NCBI RefSeq assembly: GCF_034479375.1
Contig: NZ_CP140155.1
Location: 3,100,001-3,164,000 of the forward strand
DNA: 64,000 bases
Direction: 5' to 3'
From: Rhodopseudomonas palustris
GTDB taxonomy: Bacteria; Pseudomonadota; Alphaproteobacteria; Rhizobiales; Xanthobacteraceae
Shown: piece after piece, positions 9,038 through 16,938 of the stretch
How positions within the stretch are numbered: position 1 is the stretch's first letter
Layout: each line of letters opens with the position of its first letter
Notes under the pieces: model-generated
The model's input: the letters and a program-made list of their open reading frames with translations, nothing else
What the model was told of the DNA's origin: nothing
Databases searched by the model: none
Made by a program: the position numbers and the translations under genes

Positions 9038-9505
9038 ATGACCCACAAAATCGATCAAATCGATCTTCGTATTCTCGCCGCCATGCAAGCTGACTCTTCG
9101 CGTTCGCAACGCGAGCTCGCGGAGGAAGTCGGTCTGTCGCAGAATGCATTCTGGCGGCGCCTGAAGGCGCTCGAGGCGAGCGGCGCGATCACCGGTTACG
9201 GCGCACGCGTCTCACAGGAAGCCGTCGGTGTGCCGATGACTGTCTTCGTGATGGTTCGAACCCGGCGGCATTCCGCCGAATGGCTCAAGCGTTTCCGCGC
9301 GCAGATCGAATCGATCTCCGAAATCGTCGCGTTCTATCGGATCAGCGGCGATTTCGATTACATGCTGAAGATCGCCGCCCGCGACATGAGCAATTACGAC
9401 AAGGTGTATCAAACCATCATCAACAAGACCGAGTTGGAAACCGTCACGTCGTACTTTTCGATGGAAGCCATCATCGACGGCCGGCCACTTCCGATCGGAC
9501 GCTGA
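9038..9505 (+). CDS. Lrp/AsnC-family transcriptional regulator
   Basis: A 155-residue regulator. The N-terminal winged HTH reads 'IDLRILAAMQADSSRSQREL' then 'AEEVGLSQNAFWRRLKALEA' (residues 7-47), the standard AsnC-type DNA-binding domain. The C-terminal RAM/AsnC_trans_reg ligand domain follows, with 'VAFYRISGDFDYMLKIAARD' (~95-114). Length is normal for the family. It is transcribed away from the PLP-enzyme/amidohydrolase/peptide-transport operon, so local control of that operon by an amino acid effector is the natural inference. A perfect palindrome follows the stop. Confidence 0.95.
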   Translation: MTHKIDQIDLRILAAMQADSSRSQRELAEEVGLSQNAFWRRLKALEASGAITGYGARVSQEAVGVPMTVFVMVRTRRHSAEWLKRFRAQIESISEIVAFYRISGDFDYMLKIAARDMSNYDKVYQTIINKTELETVTSYFSMEAIIDGRPLPIGR

Positions 9506-9524
9506 GGCAAACGCGTTGTGATCG

Positions 9525-9546
9525 GCTCTGCCGTGCACGGCAGAGC
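9525..9546 (+). terminator. 22-bp perfect palindrome after the lrp-like gene, probable terminator
   Basis: GCTCTGCCGTG/CACGGCAGAGC is a perfect inverted repeat with no loop bases, 20 bp after the regulator stop. In RNA it would form a strong hairpin with a small loop. It is followed by 'TTAACG' rather than a T-run, so a factor-independent terminator is plausible but weak. Confidence 0.5.
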
Positions 9547-9550
9547 TTAA

Positions 9551-10275
9551 CGACGATGCAGTAACTCGCGACAGGCGCGTGGCCATACGCACCCCAACCA
9601 GCAGCGGCGACCTCGTCACATGCTGTCGGGTCTGCTCCGCTGTGGCGCGTGCGGCGCAGGAATGTCCACCAACGGCAAGGATAAGTCGCAGCGCGTTCGA
9701 ATTCGCTGTTCCGCGGCCACGGAGAGTGGCACCTGCCAGGACGCAAAGACGTTCTATCTCAAAACCGTGGAAAGCGCCGTGCTTGCCGGATTGGAAGCTG
9801 AGATGCGGCATCCAAATGTGATCGCAGAATACGTGCGGACCTATCACGAAGAGCGGAAGCGTCTTTCAGCCAAAGCGAACGCCAAACGGGCGCATCTCGA
9901 AACACGGCTTGGCGAACTCAATCGCGAGATCGATCGGCTGGTCGATGCGATAGCCAAGGGGCGAGGCGGCGACGAGTGAACCGGTGGCACTGCACCCGGC
10001 TGTGTTGGCGCTATGAACGGCAGCTCGCCACCCTGCGGGATGCCTTGTCCCAAGGAGTCAATTCGGGAGATTCTGAGGCTTCTGAAGCGATCAGAGAACT
10101 TGTGGAGACAGTTACGGTTTTCCGGGACCCGACACGACTAGGCGGGGTGATGGTCGAAATTGCCGGGCGGTTGAACACGTTGCTCGGGGAACAAGCATTT
10201 CCGAACAAGGTCCGGGGAGTGTGGGGAAAGATGGTAGCGGGAGAGGGACTCGAACCCCCGACCCCAGGATTATGA
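9551..10275 (+). pseudogene. Decayed large serine recombinase, C-terminal part only
   Basis: The reading frame from 9551 gives '..QQRRPRHMLSGLLRCGAC', the recombinase zinc-ribbon region of large serine recombinases (CGACG...C pattern), then a coiled coil (~9830-9960, 'RLSAKANAKRAHLETRLGEL'). It hits a stop at 9977-9979; the continuation is in another frame from about 10010 ('RYERQLATLRDALSQG'), so at least one frameshift is present. The catalytic N-terminal resolvase domain is missing. The final residues 'MVAGEGLEPPTPGL' are encoded by the displaced tRNA 3' end, a common trait of integrases next to their attachment site. The gene starts directly after the lrp terminator, so a deletion or insertion removed its front. 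Confidence 0.8.
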
Positions 10276-10276
10276 T
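10232..10276 (-). repeat. Left attachment-site copy: 45 bp of the tRNA-Met 3' half
   Basis: These 45 bases are identical, in the same orientation, to 28972-29016. The match runs from the CCA end of the tRNA (low coordinate) to the first base of the anticodon loop, then stops abruptly. The copy has no 5' half, so it is not a functional tRNA. This is the classic footprint of site-specific integration into a tRNA gene with crossover in the anticodon loop. Confidence 0.92.
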
Positions 10277-11060
10277 GCCTATGTCGGCAATTCGCCCACC
10301 ACAGACCAGAAATGCGCATCCTTAGTCCCGCCCTCGGCGATTGCCGTGTCAAGCGTCGCCATTCCCCTGATCCTGGGGGCCAGATTAGGCCCCAAGGACG
10401 CCGCGGATACAAGCACTTACTGCATATCAGGCGGATCGACAAGGCTGCCGTTTTTGGGGCAGAAGCCGCGCTGACGAACTACCTGAGCTTGTTTCCTTGT
10501 CAACGCTGCGTTGGCGGCTTCGACCCACAAGTGCCCAGGGAAGGTGGGCGTCACTTATAGCCCTTCGCGGATGAGGCTTACGTTGGTGGTGATGACCGCT
10601 GATGGCCCATAGCAGACATCCTGCAGCAATAGATCTGCGGCAGTAAAGACTCGAACTTTGCACGGTTCTAGTCCGCCTCTAATCCATGCGGCTCATACTT
10701 GTCCTCCTTGAGCCGCGGAGCCCCACCCCGGGTCGCCCTGGCCCGGGTGGAACTTGGGGTGCTTGATCGTGATCTCAAAACTCTCGATGATGAATTTGCA
10801 ACAGTTCACCGGACAACGCATCGACAGCCGAGCACCCGACTAGTGCAAGCGTTGGATGAGAACTTTTCCACAGCAAGGCACCAGAGCAAAACTACCCCGC
10901 GCTAAACATTGGTCGCAAGGACAGATGGTCCCTTCGAGTTGGAGCACTCTATCTGTATGGTCGCTCAAGCAGCCGCTACGACTGATCTCAGGTAGCGCAG
11001 GGTATCTGGCCGTGTAGTATACGACGAGATGCGTTACACGCCTTTAGCTGTGACCGCACG
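10277..11060. other. Gene-poor left end of the island
   Basis: No convincing gene was found in these 784 bp. At about 10590-10615 there is a motif close to 'gctgatggcccatagcagac', similar to the one at 28230-28255 near the other end of the island; it belongs to a short dispersed repeat I associate with Bradyrhizobium-type genomes. A 68-codon frame at 10699-10905 lacks recognisable features. The stretch looks like debris from past insertions. Confidence 0.5.
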
Positions 11061-11273
11061 TCATGCCTTTTGATCATTCTCATATTCGTAGGCGTCGCAG
11101 AACAGCTTGCCGTTGCGGCCCCAATCCTCCCGCGAAACTTCCGTGAAGATGAAATTGATCGTTTCCGGCTTGCATTTTGCGATCCGCGCGAATTCGCGGG
11201 TCAGAACCTCCGCAAGCTCGCGCTTCTGTTCGAGGGTCCGGCCGGGAAACCAGTCTACACGAATGAAAGGCAT
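11061..11273 (-). CDS. 4-oxalocrotonate tautomerase-family protein
   Basis: A 70-residue protein starting 'MPFIRVDWFPGRTLEQKREL', with Pro as the second residue, which becomes the N-terminal catalytic base after Met removal. The 60-75 residue length and 'VLTREFARIAKCKPETINFI' middle segment fit the 4-OT family. In aromatic meta-cleavage pathways these enzymes convert 2-hydroxymuconate-type enols to keto forms. It is the last gene of the monooxygenase/carboxylase cluster, 136 bp after the permease stop. A role in isomerising a ring-opened product is inference. Other catalytic residues (Arg11, Arg39 in classical 4-OT) are not all at standard positions. Confidence 0.8.
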   Translation of the reverse strand: MPFIRVDWFPGRTLEQKRELAEVLTREFARIAKCKPETINFIFTEVSREDWGRNGKLFCDAYEYENDQKA

Positions 11274-11409
11274 GTCTGCTCCAAGAGGTTCATGGATTTC
11301 TGTTAACGAGCGTTAGTCGACAGGATCGCACAAAATAGGATAGCGAGCTCGATCAGGCCGGCCCGAAGGCGGAGGTTGCGGTCACCACAAATGCTAAAGC
11401 GAGCCCCGC

Positions 11410-12447
11410 TCATGTCGAGCCGATCAGCATGCGATAGCGCAATTGATCGATGACCACGGCTAGGATCAGCAGCCCACCGAGTAGAACCATTTGCAGGTAG
11501 GAGCCGATCTGGGCAATGTTCATCCCGTTCTGAACGAGCGCGATGAAGAACGCACCGAGCACGACATTCTCGACGCGACCGATTCCGCCACGCAGCGACA
11601 CGCCGGCGATGACACAGGCTGCAATCGATTCCAGCGCCATCGAGCCGCCGAGATTGGTTTCTCCAGACTCAACGCGCGCCGTGAGCAACAAACCCGCGAG
11701 CGAGGCGAGCACCGCACTGAACACATAGGCCAGGAACAACACCTTCTTGGTGTTGATCGCCGATAGATGCGCGGCTTTGATGTTGCCGCCCACCGCGCAG
11801 ATCTGCGTGCCGAGCCGGGTCCGATTCATCATCACCCAGGTCGCCGCAATGGCTGTCAGCGCGACGACGACCGGGACCGGCACGCCGACGATACGCCCGA
11901 AGCCGAAAATGTTACCGAAGTCGAGCGGTAGGCGCGACACCGGCACGCCTCCGGTCAGATACAGCGCCAGCCCGGCGCCGACCGATTGCACGCCGAGCGT
12001 CATGATGAATGGAGACACGCTGAACTGCGCTATGCCGACGCCGTTGACGCAGCCGATCACCAGCGCGGCACCGATGCCGGCGAGGCTGCCGAGCATGATC
12101 ACAGCCCACTCGTGGCCGGGCATCATCGCCGCCAACGCAACCATGGCGAGGGCGCTGACCACCGAGGTGAGCGCGATGGTGGTGCCGACCGCAAGATCGA
12201 AGCCGCCGGTGATCAGCACCACCATCTGCCCGAGCGACACCAGGATCAGATAGACCGACTGCCGTGCCACATTCGTCAGATTACTGACGGTCAGGAAATT
12301 GCCTGAGACTAGCGAGAACACGATCAGCGCGGCAGCCAGGAAAAACGGCAGCACGCCGACCTTGAGAAACAGAGTCTTCACGGCGTTGATCGCGGATAGG
12401 CCGGGCGTCGCAGCGGAGGCGCTATCCACTGCGTCAGGCGCACTCAT
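11410..12447 (-). CDS. ABC transporter permease, ribose/xylose type (RbsC-like)
   Basis: A 345-residue BPD_transp_2 permease with about eight to ten hydrophobic segments. Family markers include 'GQMVVLITGGFDLAVGTTIA' (~72-91) and 'INTKKVLFLAYVFSAVLASL' (~230-249), the coupling region, then 'GSMALESIAACVIAGVSLRG' (~272-291). The start overlaps the ATPase gene stop by 14 bp, so the two are coupled. It works with the RbsA-like ATPase and TorT-like binding protein. Although the family is called sugar type, it also carries autoinducers, purines, opines and other small polar solutes, and the cluster context argues against an ordinary sugar. Confidence 0.92.
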   Translation of the reverse strand: MSAPDAVDSASAATPGLSAINAVKTLFLKVGVLPFFLAAALIVFSLVSGNFLTVSNLTNVARQSVYLILVSLGQMVVLITGGFDLAVGTTIALTSVVSALAMVALAAMMPGHEWAVIMLGSLAGIGAALVIGCVNGVGIAQFSVSPFIMTLGVQSVGAGLALYLTGGVPVSRLPLDFGNIFGFGRIVGVPVPVVVALTAIAATWVMMNRTRLGTQICAVGGNIKAAHLSAINTKKVLFLAYVFSAVLASLAGLLLTARVESGETNLGGSMALESIAACVIAGVSLRGGIGRVENVVLGAFFIALVQNGMNIAQIGSYLQMVLLGGLLILAVVIDQLRYRMLIGST

Positions 12448-13972
12448 CGATGGGCTCCCTCGAATCCGTGAAGAAATGCCGAAGCACGACGTCCTCGACG
12501 AGGTCGTCTCCCTCGAGTTCGGCCGAAATCCTGCCGTTGGAAAAGACCAGCAGCCGATGAGCCAGATGCATCACCTCCGGCAGATCGGACGAGATGATCA
12601 CCACGGCTTTGCCGGCCTCGGCGAGATCGCGGATCAGCAGATAGAGCTGGCTGCGCGTGCCCATGTCGACGCCGATGGTCGGCTCGTCGAAGATGTAGAG
12701 GCGACGGTCCCGGGCGAGCCCCTTGCCGAACAGCACCTTCTGCTGATTGCCGCCGGACAGCGCCGCCACCATCTTCGGCAGCGAACGCGGCGCGAGATCG
12801 ACGCGCGCGCCGATCGCATCCGCGGCAGCACGCATGCGGCGCGGCGATCGCAGACCAAGCGGCCCGGAAAGGTCGCTGCGATCGAGCAGATCGAGGCGGA
12901 GATTGTCGCGCGACGACGCCGACAGCACGAGGCCTTCGGACTTGCGATCCGGCGACAGATAAAACACGCCGCGGCGCAGCAGTTCCCGCGTCGGCAGGCC
13001 GCTGACGTCATCGCCGAACAAGGCGACGGTTCCGCGCTCCAGCGGCTGCAGGCCGAGGATACTCCGCCACACCCGCGATTTGCCCGAGCCGACCAAGCCG
13101 GCGACGCCGAGCACTTCGCCGGCCCGCACATCGATATCGACCCCGTTGACGCCGACGGCGCGAATGCCGCGGAGCGACAGCACGGTCTCGCCATCCGGCT
13201 GGCGGCCAATATGCGGATAGACCTTGTCGATCGCGCGGCCCATCATCAGGGTAACGAGCGCGTCTTCCGACGTGAACGGCTGATCGACGGTGGCGATCAG
13301 CTTGCCGTCGCGCAGCACGGTGATGCGATCTGCGATCTTGGCGAATTCCTGGATGCGGTGCGAGATATAGATGATGCCGACGCCGCGCTGCCGCGCTTGC
13401 CGGATGAATTCGAAAAGCCGCTCGGTCTCGCGCTCCGTCAGCGAGGCGGTCGGCTCGTCCAGGATCAGCACGCGCGCCTTGGCGTGGAGCGCCTTGGCGA
13501 TCTCGACCATCTGCTGCTGCGCGCGTGACAACCGCGACACCGGCTGGCGGACGTCGATATCGAAGCCGAGCGTGTCGATCAGCTCGCGTGTGGTGCGCTC
13601 CATCGCCTTGCGGTCGACCAGCGGCCCGCGCATCAGTTCCTCTCCGAGGTGCACGTTCTCGAACACGGTGAGCGTCGGCACCAGCGAAAGCTCCTGAAAC
13701 ACGGTGCCGATGCCGGCCTTGCGCGCGTCCTGCACCGATCGGAAGTGCACCGCCTCGCCGGCCACGCGCAAGGTGCCGGATGTCGGGCGATACACACCGG
13801 ACAGGATGGATATGAGCGTCGATTTGCCTGCGCCGTTTTCGCCGAACAGCACATGGACTTCGCCACGTTTGAGCTGGAAATCGACGGCGGACAGGGCTTT
13901 GACGCCGGGAAACTCCTTGGAGATTCCCGACATCTCGACCAGAAGCGATTCGCCCGAGACACTCACGATCAT
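12434..13972 (-). CDS. ABC transporter ATP-binding protein, ribose type with two nucleotide-binding domains (RbsA-like)
   Basis: A ~512-residue tandem ABC ATPase. The first domain has Walker A 'FGENGAGKSTLISILSG' and signature/Walker B 'LSRAQQQMVEIAKALHAK...LILDEPTAS'. The second domain has a degenerate Walker A 'GLVGSGKSRVWRSILG' and 'LSGGNQQKVLFGKGLARD...YIFDEPTIGVD'. This unequal pair is standard for RbsA/MglA. ATG 13972 was chosen; the frame also opens with a TTG at 13993, and GTG codons follow, so the start is uncertain by a few residues. It sits 44 bp after the binding-protein gene and overlaps the permease gene. Confidence 0.93.
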   Translation of the reverse strand: MIVSVSGESLLVEMSGISKEFPGVKALSAVDFQLKRGEVHVLFGENGAGKSTLISILSGVYRPTSGTLRVAGEAVHFRSVQDARKAGIGTVFQELSLVPTLTVFENVHLGEELMRGPLVDRKAMERTTRELIDTLGFDIDVRQPVSRLSRAQQQMVEIAKALHAKARVLILDEPTASLTERETERLFEFIRQARQRGVGIIYISHRIQEFAKIADRITVLRDGKLIATVDQPFTSEDALVTLMMGRAIDKVYPHIGRQPDGETVLSLRGIRAVGVNGVDIDVRAGEVLGVAGLVGSGKSRVWRSILGLQPLERGTVALFGDDVSGLPTRELLRRGVFYLSPDRKSEGLVLSASSRDNLRLDLLDRSDLSGPLGLRSPRRMRAAADAIGARVDLAPRSLPKMVAALSGGNQQKVLFGKGLARDRRLYIFDEPTIGVDMGTRSQLYLLIRDLAEAGKAVVIISSDLPEVMHLAHRLLVFSNGRISAELEGDDLVEDVVLRHFFTDSREPIDECA

Positions 13973-14016
13973 CACCAATCGGTGCCGGTTCAACCGAAGC
14001 CGAGCCGGCTGGCCAG

Positions 14017-15084
14017 TTAGTTCACCTTGAAGACCGGCTTGAAGTCGTCCGGCGGAAGGATGCTGGTGCGGGGGACGCTGTTCACGTTCTGCTGGTCCAC
14101 GACGAAGATCTTCGGACCGACATGCTTGATGTAGTCTTTCTTCTCCAGGATACGCACGGCCTGATCGATCGCGATACGCCCCTGAATAACCATCGAGTCC
14201 GCAGGCGCCGCGACGATGAAGCCGCGCTTAATGCCTTCATAGACGCCGGGCGTCATATAGAACGCCATCAGATCGACCTTGCCCTGCAGGCCGCGCTCGC
14301 GAATGACGCCCTGCGCAGCTTCTGCAGTAACAGCGGTGCCCGCGACATAGCCGATGTCGGGATTAGCCTGCAGCACGTCCTCGACCAGCTTCTGCTGCAC
14401 CTCCTTGCCGGTGTCACCATATTTGGCGTCGAGGACTTTCAGCGCGGAGCCTTTGACCGCGTCGAGGAAGCCCCTGTTGGCGGCTTCGACCCAACCGGCG
14501 CCCGCCGGGCCCGGGAACCAGCCGACCTTTACTTCCTTACTGCCGGCCGGGTGTTTCTTGGCCAGGTACTCGCCGGCCGATTGCCCCATCGTGTAGAACG
14601 ACACCAGCGACTTGGCGGTGACGTTCGGCGACGAAATGCCGTTGACGACGTCGATGACTGGGATGCCCTTCTTGTTGATCTCGGTCACCAGATTGTTCAG
14701 GCCATCGAACGAGATCGCGCCGATCACCACGGCCTGGGCTCCGTTGGCGACGCAGTCCTCGATCTGGGAAATCTGGGTGTTGAGCTCGGTGTAGCCGCCG
14801 GCGTTGAGCAGATTCATCGACACGCCGAGCCGCTTGGCCTCGTCGACAACGCCGTAATCGACGCCGAGCCAGTAGGCGTCCTTCATGTGCGGAAACGACA
14901 CGCAGATCTTCCAAGGCTGGCTGGCCTTCGCCAGCGGCATGTACGAAACCTCTTCCTGTTTGCCGTCTGTGGCAAACGGCGGCTCGGTCTTCATCGCCTT
15001 GTAGGGGAACCAATCTTCAGCATGAGCCGCACCAGCGATAAACGCGACGATCGAAGCGGTCAGTAGAGTTGAGCGAAGTGTCAT
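14017..15084 (-). CDS. Periplasmic binding protein of the TorT/ribose-binding class
   Basis: A 355-residue secreted binding protein with signal peptide 'LLTASIVAFIAGAAHAED' (cleavage near residue 22). The body resembles TorT, the periplasmic partner of the TMAO sensor TorS: 'PWKICVSFPHMKDAYWLGVD' (~57-76), 'NAGGYTELNTQISQIEDCVA' (~94-113), 'NPDIGYVAGTAVTAEAAQGV' (~241-260). In TorT these segments line the ligand pocket. Here it is followed by RbsA- and RbsC-like genes, so it most likely serves import rather than signalling. The TorT relationship hints at a small amine, N-oxide or other polar ligand rather than a sugar; that is inference. Confidence 0.88.
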   Translation of the reverse strand: MTLRSTLLTASIVAFIAGAAHAEDWFPYKAMKTEPPFATDGKQEEVSYMPLAKASQPWKICVSFPHMKDAYWLGVDYGVVDEAKRLGVSMNLLNAGGYTELNTQISQIEDCVANGAQAVVIGAISFDGLNNLVTEINKKGIPVIDVVNGISSPNVTAKSLVSFYTMGQSAGEYLAKKHPAGSKEVKVGWFPGPAGAGWVEAANRGFLDAVKGSALKVLDAKYGDTGKEVQQKLVEDVLQANPDIGYVAGTAVTAEAAQGVIRERGLQGKVDLMAFYMTPGVYEGIKRGFIVAAPADSMVIQGRIAIDQAVRILEKKDYIKHVGPKIFVVDQQNVNSVPRTSILPPDDFKPVFKVN

Positions 15085-15098
15085 GTTCCGTCCCCCAG

Positions 15099-16073
15099 TT
15101 ATGACTTCAAGGTTGCACGAAGGCGTTCAAGGCGGACGGCCTCGTCGGCCCGGGCGGCGAGCGCCTGATCCATGTCGACTTTGACGAAGCGGGTGGGCGT
15201 GTGCGGCTGCAGTTGGCCGATCAGGTCCATGTCGGCGGCGATCACCGTGCCGACCATGAAGTAACCACCACCGGACACCGCGTCGCGATGAAGGATGATC
15301 GGCTCCGTTCCGCCGGGCACCTGGATCGATCCGTACGGGTAGCAGCTATCGACGATGTTCGAGGGATCGGAGCCCGCGCCGAACGGCTGCTCGCGCTCGA
15401 CGAGGTCGAGCTTGCGGCCGCCCTTGAAGCGATAGCCCATCCGGTCCGCCTCGTTGGCGACCTTCCATTCGTCGGCGAAGAAGGTCTCCTTCGCGGCCTC
15501 CGTCAGTCGATGCCAATACAGGCCCGGCAGGACGCGGAGTTCGGCGAGTTTGCCGGGTACGCGCCGCAGGCCTGGATCGACGCCGCGGCCCTCGCTCGCT
15601 AGGCTGCCCTCGCCGACCGGCAGTTCGTCGCCCGCCTGGATCGGCCGGCCTTTGTCGCCTCCGAGCGCGCCGATCGGATAGGTCGAGCGGCTTCCGAGCG
15701 CCACCGGAACGTCGATGCCGCCGCTGACGGCGATGCAAATGCGCGCGCCGGAGTTGAGGAAGTCGAACGACAGTTTCTGGCCGGCCTTGACCTTGAGCGC
15801 CGTCCAGCCGGGCTGGTCGACGCCGTCGATCTTGACCGGCATATCGGCCCCGGTGACGGCCACCAATGCGTCGGCCGTGAACTCGAGCTGCGGGCCCATG
15901 AACACGGCTTCAAGACCAGCCGCGCCCTCGTCGTTGCCGACCAGGAGATTGGCGGCGCGCATCGCGTAGCGATCCATCGCGCCGCCGACCGGAATGCCGA
16001 GATGAAAGTAACCGGGACGTCCGAGATCCTGAACGGTGGTGGCGAGTCCGTGATGCACGACCTTAATGGCCAT
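15099..16073 (-). CDS. pxpC: Biotin-dependent carboxyltransferase-family protein, AHS2/KipA/PxpC type
   Basis: A 324-residue AHS2-domain protein. The hallmark is near the N-terminus: 'LATTVQDLGRPGYFHLGIPV' (~9-28) then 'GGAMDRYAMRAANLLVGN'. AHS2 is the second half of the carboxyltransferase of urea carboxylase and is also subunit C of ATP-dependent 5-oxoprolinase. Start ATG 16073 gives the normal beginning and overlaps the PxpB gene stop by 11 bp. The adjoining biotin carrier and biotin carboxylase genes make a true biotin-dependent carboxyltransferase role credible here. The acceptor substrate is unknown. Confidence 0.88.
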   Translation of the reverse strand: MAIKVVHHGLATTVQDLGRPGYFHLGIPVGGAMDRYAMRAANLLVGNDEGAAGLEAVFMGPQLEFTADALVAVTGADMPVKIDGVDQPGWTALKVKAGQKLSFDFLNSGARICIAVSGGIDVPVALGSRSTYPIGALGGDKGRPIQAGDELPVGEGSLASEGRGVDPGLRRVPGKLAELRVLPGLYWHRLTEAAKETFFADEWKVANEADRMGYRFKGGRKLDLVEREQPFGAGSDPSNIVDSCYPYGSIQVPGGTEPIILHRDAVSGGGYFMVGTVIAADMDLIGQLQPHTPTRFVKVDMDQALAARADEAVRLERLRATLKS

Positions 16074-16938
16074 TGAGAACGCCCTCCAGCTTGGCGTTGT
16101 AGCCGTCAATGTCCTTGGAGAATTCGCGCAGGTCGAAGCTGACGTCGCGAATCGGCGGCGCGAACTGGCCGTTATCGACCTCCTCGACCGCCTGGTCATA
16201 GGCCGGGCGGTCGATCGGTTTGAACTTCACGATGTCTCCTGGCCGGAAGAACACCATGAAGTCCCGTAGATAGCTCGTCGTCTGGGTCGGATCGAAGATC
16301 GGCATCGGCGTGACGCCGAACATCTGATAGCCGCCGGCGCCGCGCACCGAATAGATGCAGCCGAAGCAGCCGCCGTGGCCGATGGTGAGCTTCGGCGTGT
16401 CGGTGCGCGGGCGCAGATATTTCGGCACCTCGATCTGCCGCTGCCGGTCGACCATCTGATACATGAACGGCAGACCGGCGACGAAGCCGACCATTGAGAC
16501 GAACCACGGCGAACCCGCATGGGCTGCGATGAAATCGTCGACCGTGGCGTGGTGATTGATCCGCGCGGCGTATTCGAGATCGGTACTCGTCGGATCCTGA
16601 TGGCGCTCGCGGAACCGCATGAGCGTCTCGTGCGTCCACGGATCGTTGTAGAGCACCGGAATTTCGATGATGCGGGTCCGGATCACCGGTTCGGATTTGG
16701 CGGCGGCGCCCTCGATCGACTTCACCTCGCGCAGCAGATCGTCGGGCTTGATGATGTCTGGATCGAACTTGACCTGAAACGAGGCGTTGGCCGGACAGAT
16801 TTCCGTGATGCCCTTGATCTCGCTGTCGCGGATGCCGTTGGTCATCGACAGGCTCTTGAAAAACGCGTCGAGCGACATCTCCTCGCTGCACTCGACGAAC
16901 AGATGTTCGTCGCCTCCGAACGAATAGCGAATGCCCAT
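16063..16938 (-). CDS. pxpB: AHS1/KipI/PxpB-type subunit (5-oxoprolinase B or carboxyltransferase half)
   Basis: A 291-residue AHS1-domain protein. Typical segments are 'RIIEIPVLYNDPWTHETLMR' (~104-123), 'FVAGLPFMYQMVDRQRQIEV' (~161-180), 'LRPRTDTPKLTIGHGGCFGC' (~183-202) and 'GYQMFGVTPMPIFDP' (~211-225), matching the usual 'GG-W--IGRTP--LFD' ending. The 'GGCFGC' segment is unusual for the family and could be functional. The start (ATG 16938) overlaps the biotin carboxylase stop by 4 bp. With PxpC it forms the two-part catalytic unit seen in urea carboxylase and 5-oxoprolinase. Confidence 0.88.
   Translation of the reverse strand: MGIRYSFGGDEHLFVECSEEMSLDAFFKSLSMTNGIRDSEIKGITEICPANASFQVKFDPDIIKPDDLLREVKSIEGAAAKSEPVIRTRIIEIPVLYNDPWTHETLMRFRERHQDPTSTDLEYAARINHHATVDDFIAAHAGSPWFVSMVGFVAGLPFMYQMVDRQRQIEVPKYLRPRTDTPKLTIGHGGCFGCIYSVRGAGGYQMFGVTPMPIFDPTQTTSYLRDFMVFFRPGDIVKFKPIDRPAYDQAVEEVDNGQFAPPIRDVSFDLREFSKDIDGYNAKLEGVLNGH

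Noticed and set aside
10232..10276. A second tRNA-Met gene
   Set aside because: Only the 3' 45 bases match; the 5' half after 10276 is unrelated and cannot form a cloverleaf.
10699..10905. 68-codon ORF at the island left end
   Set aside because: No homologous family recognised and it lies in sequence that appears degraded.
11410..15084. Ordinary ribose uptake operon
   Set aside because: The binding protein resembles TorT more than RbsB, there is no kinase, mutarotase or sugar regulator, and it is embedded in the monooxygenase/carboxylase run.
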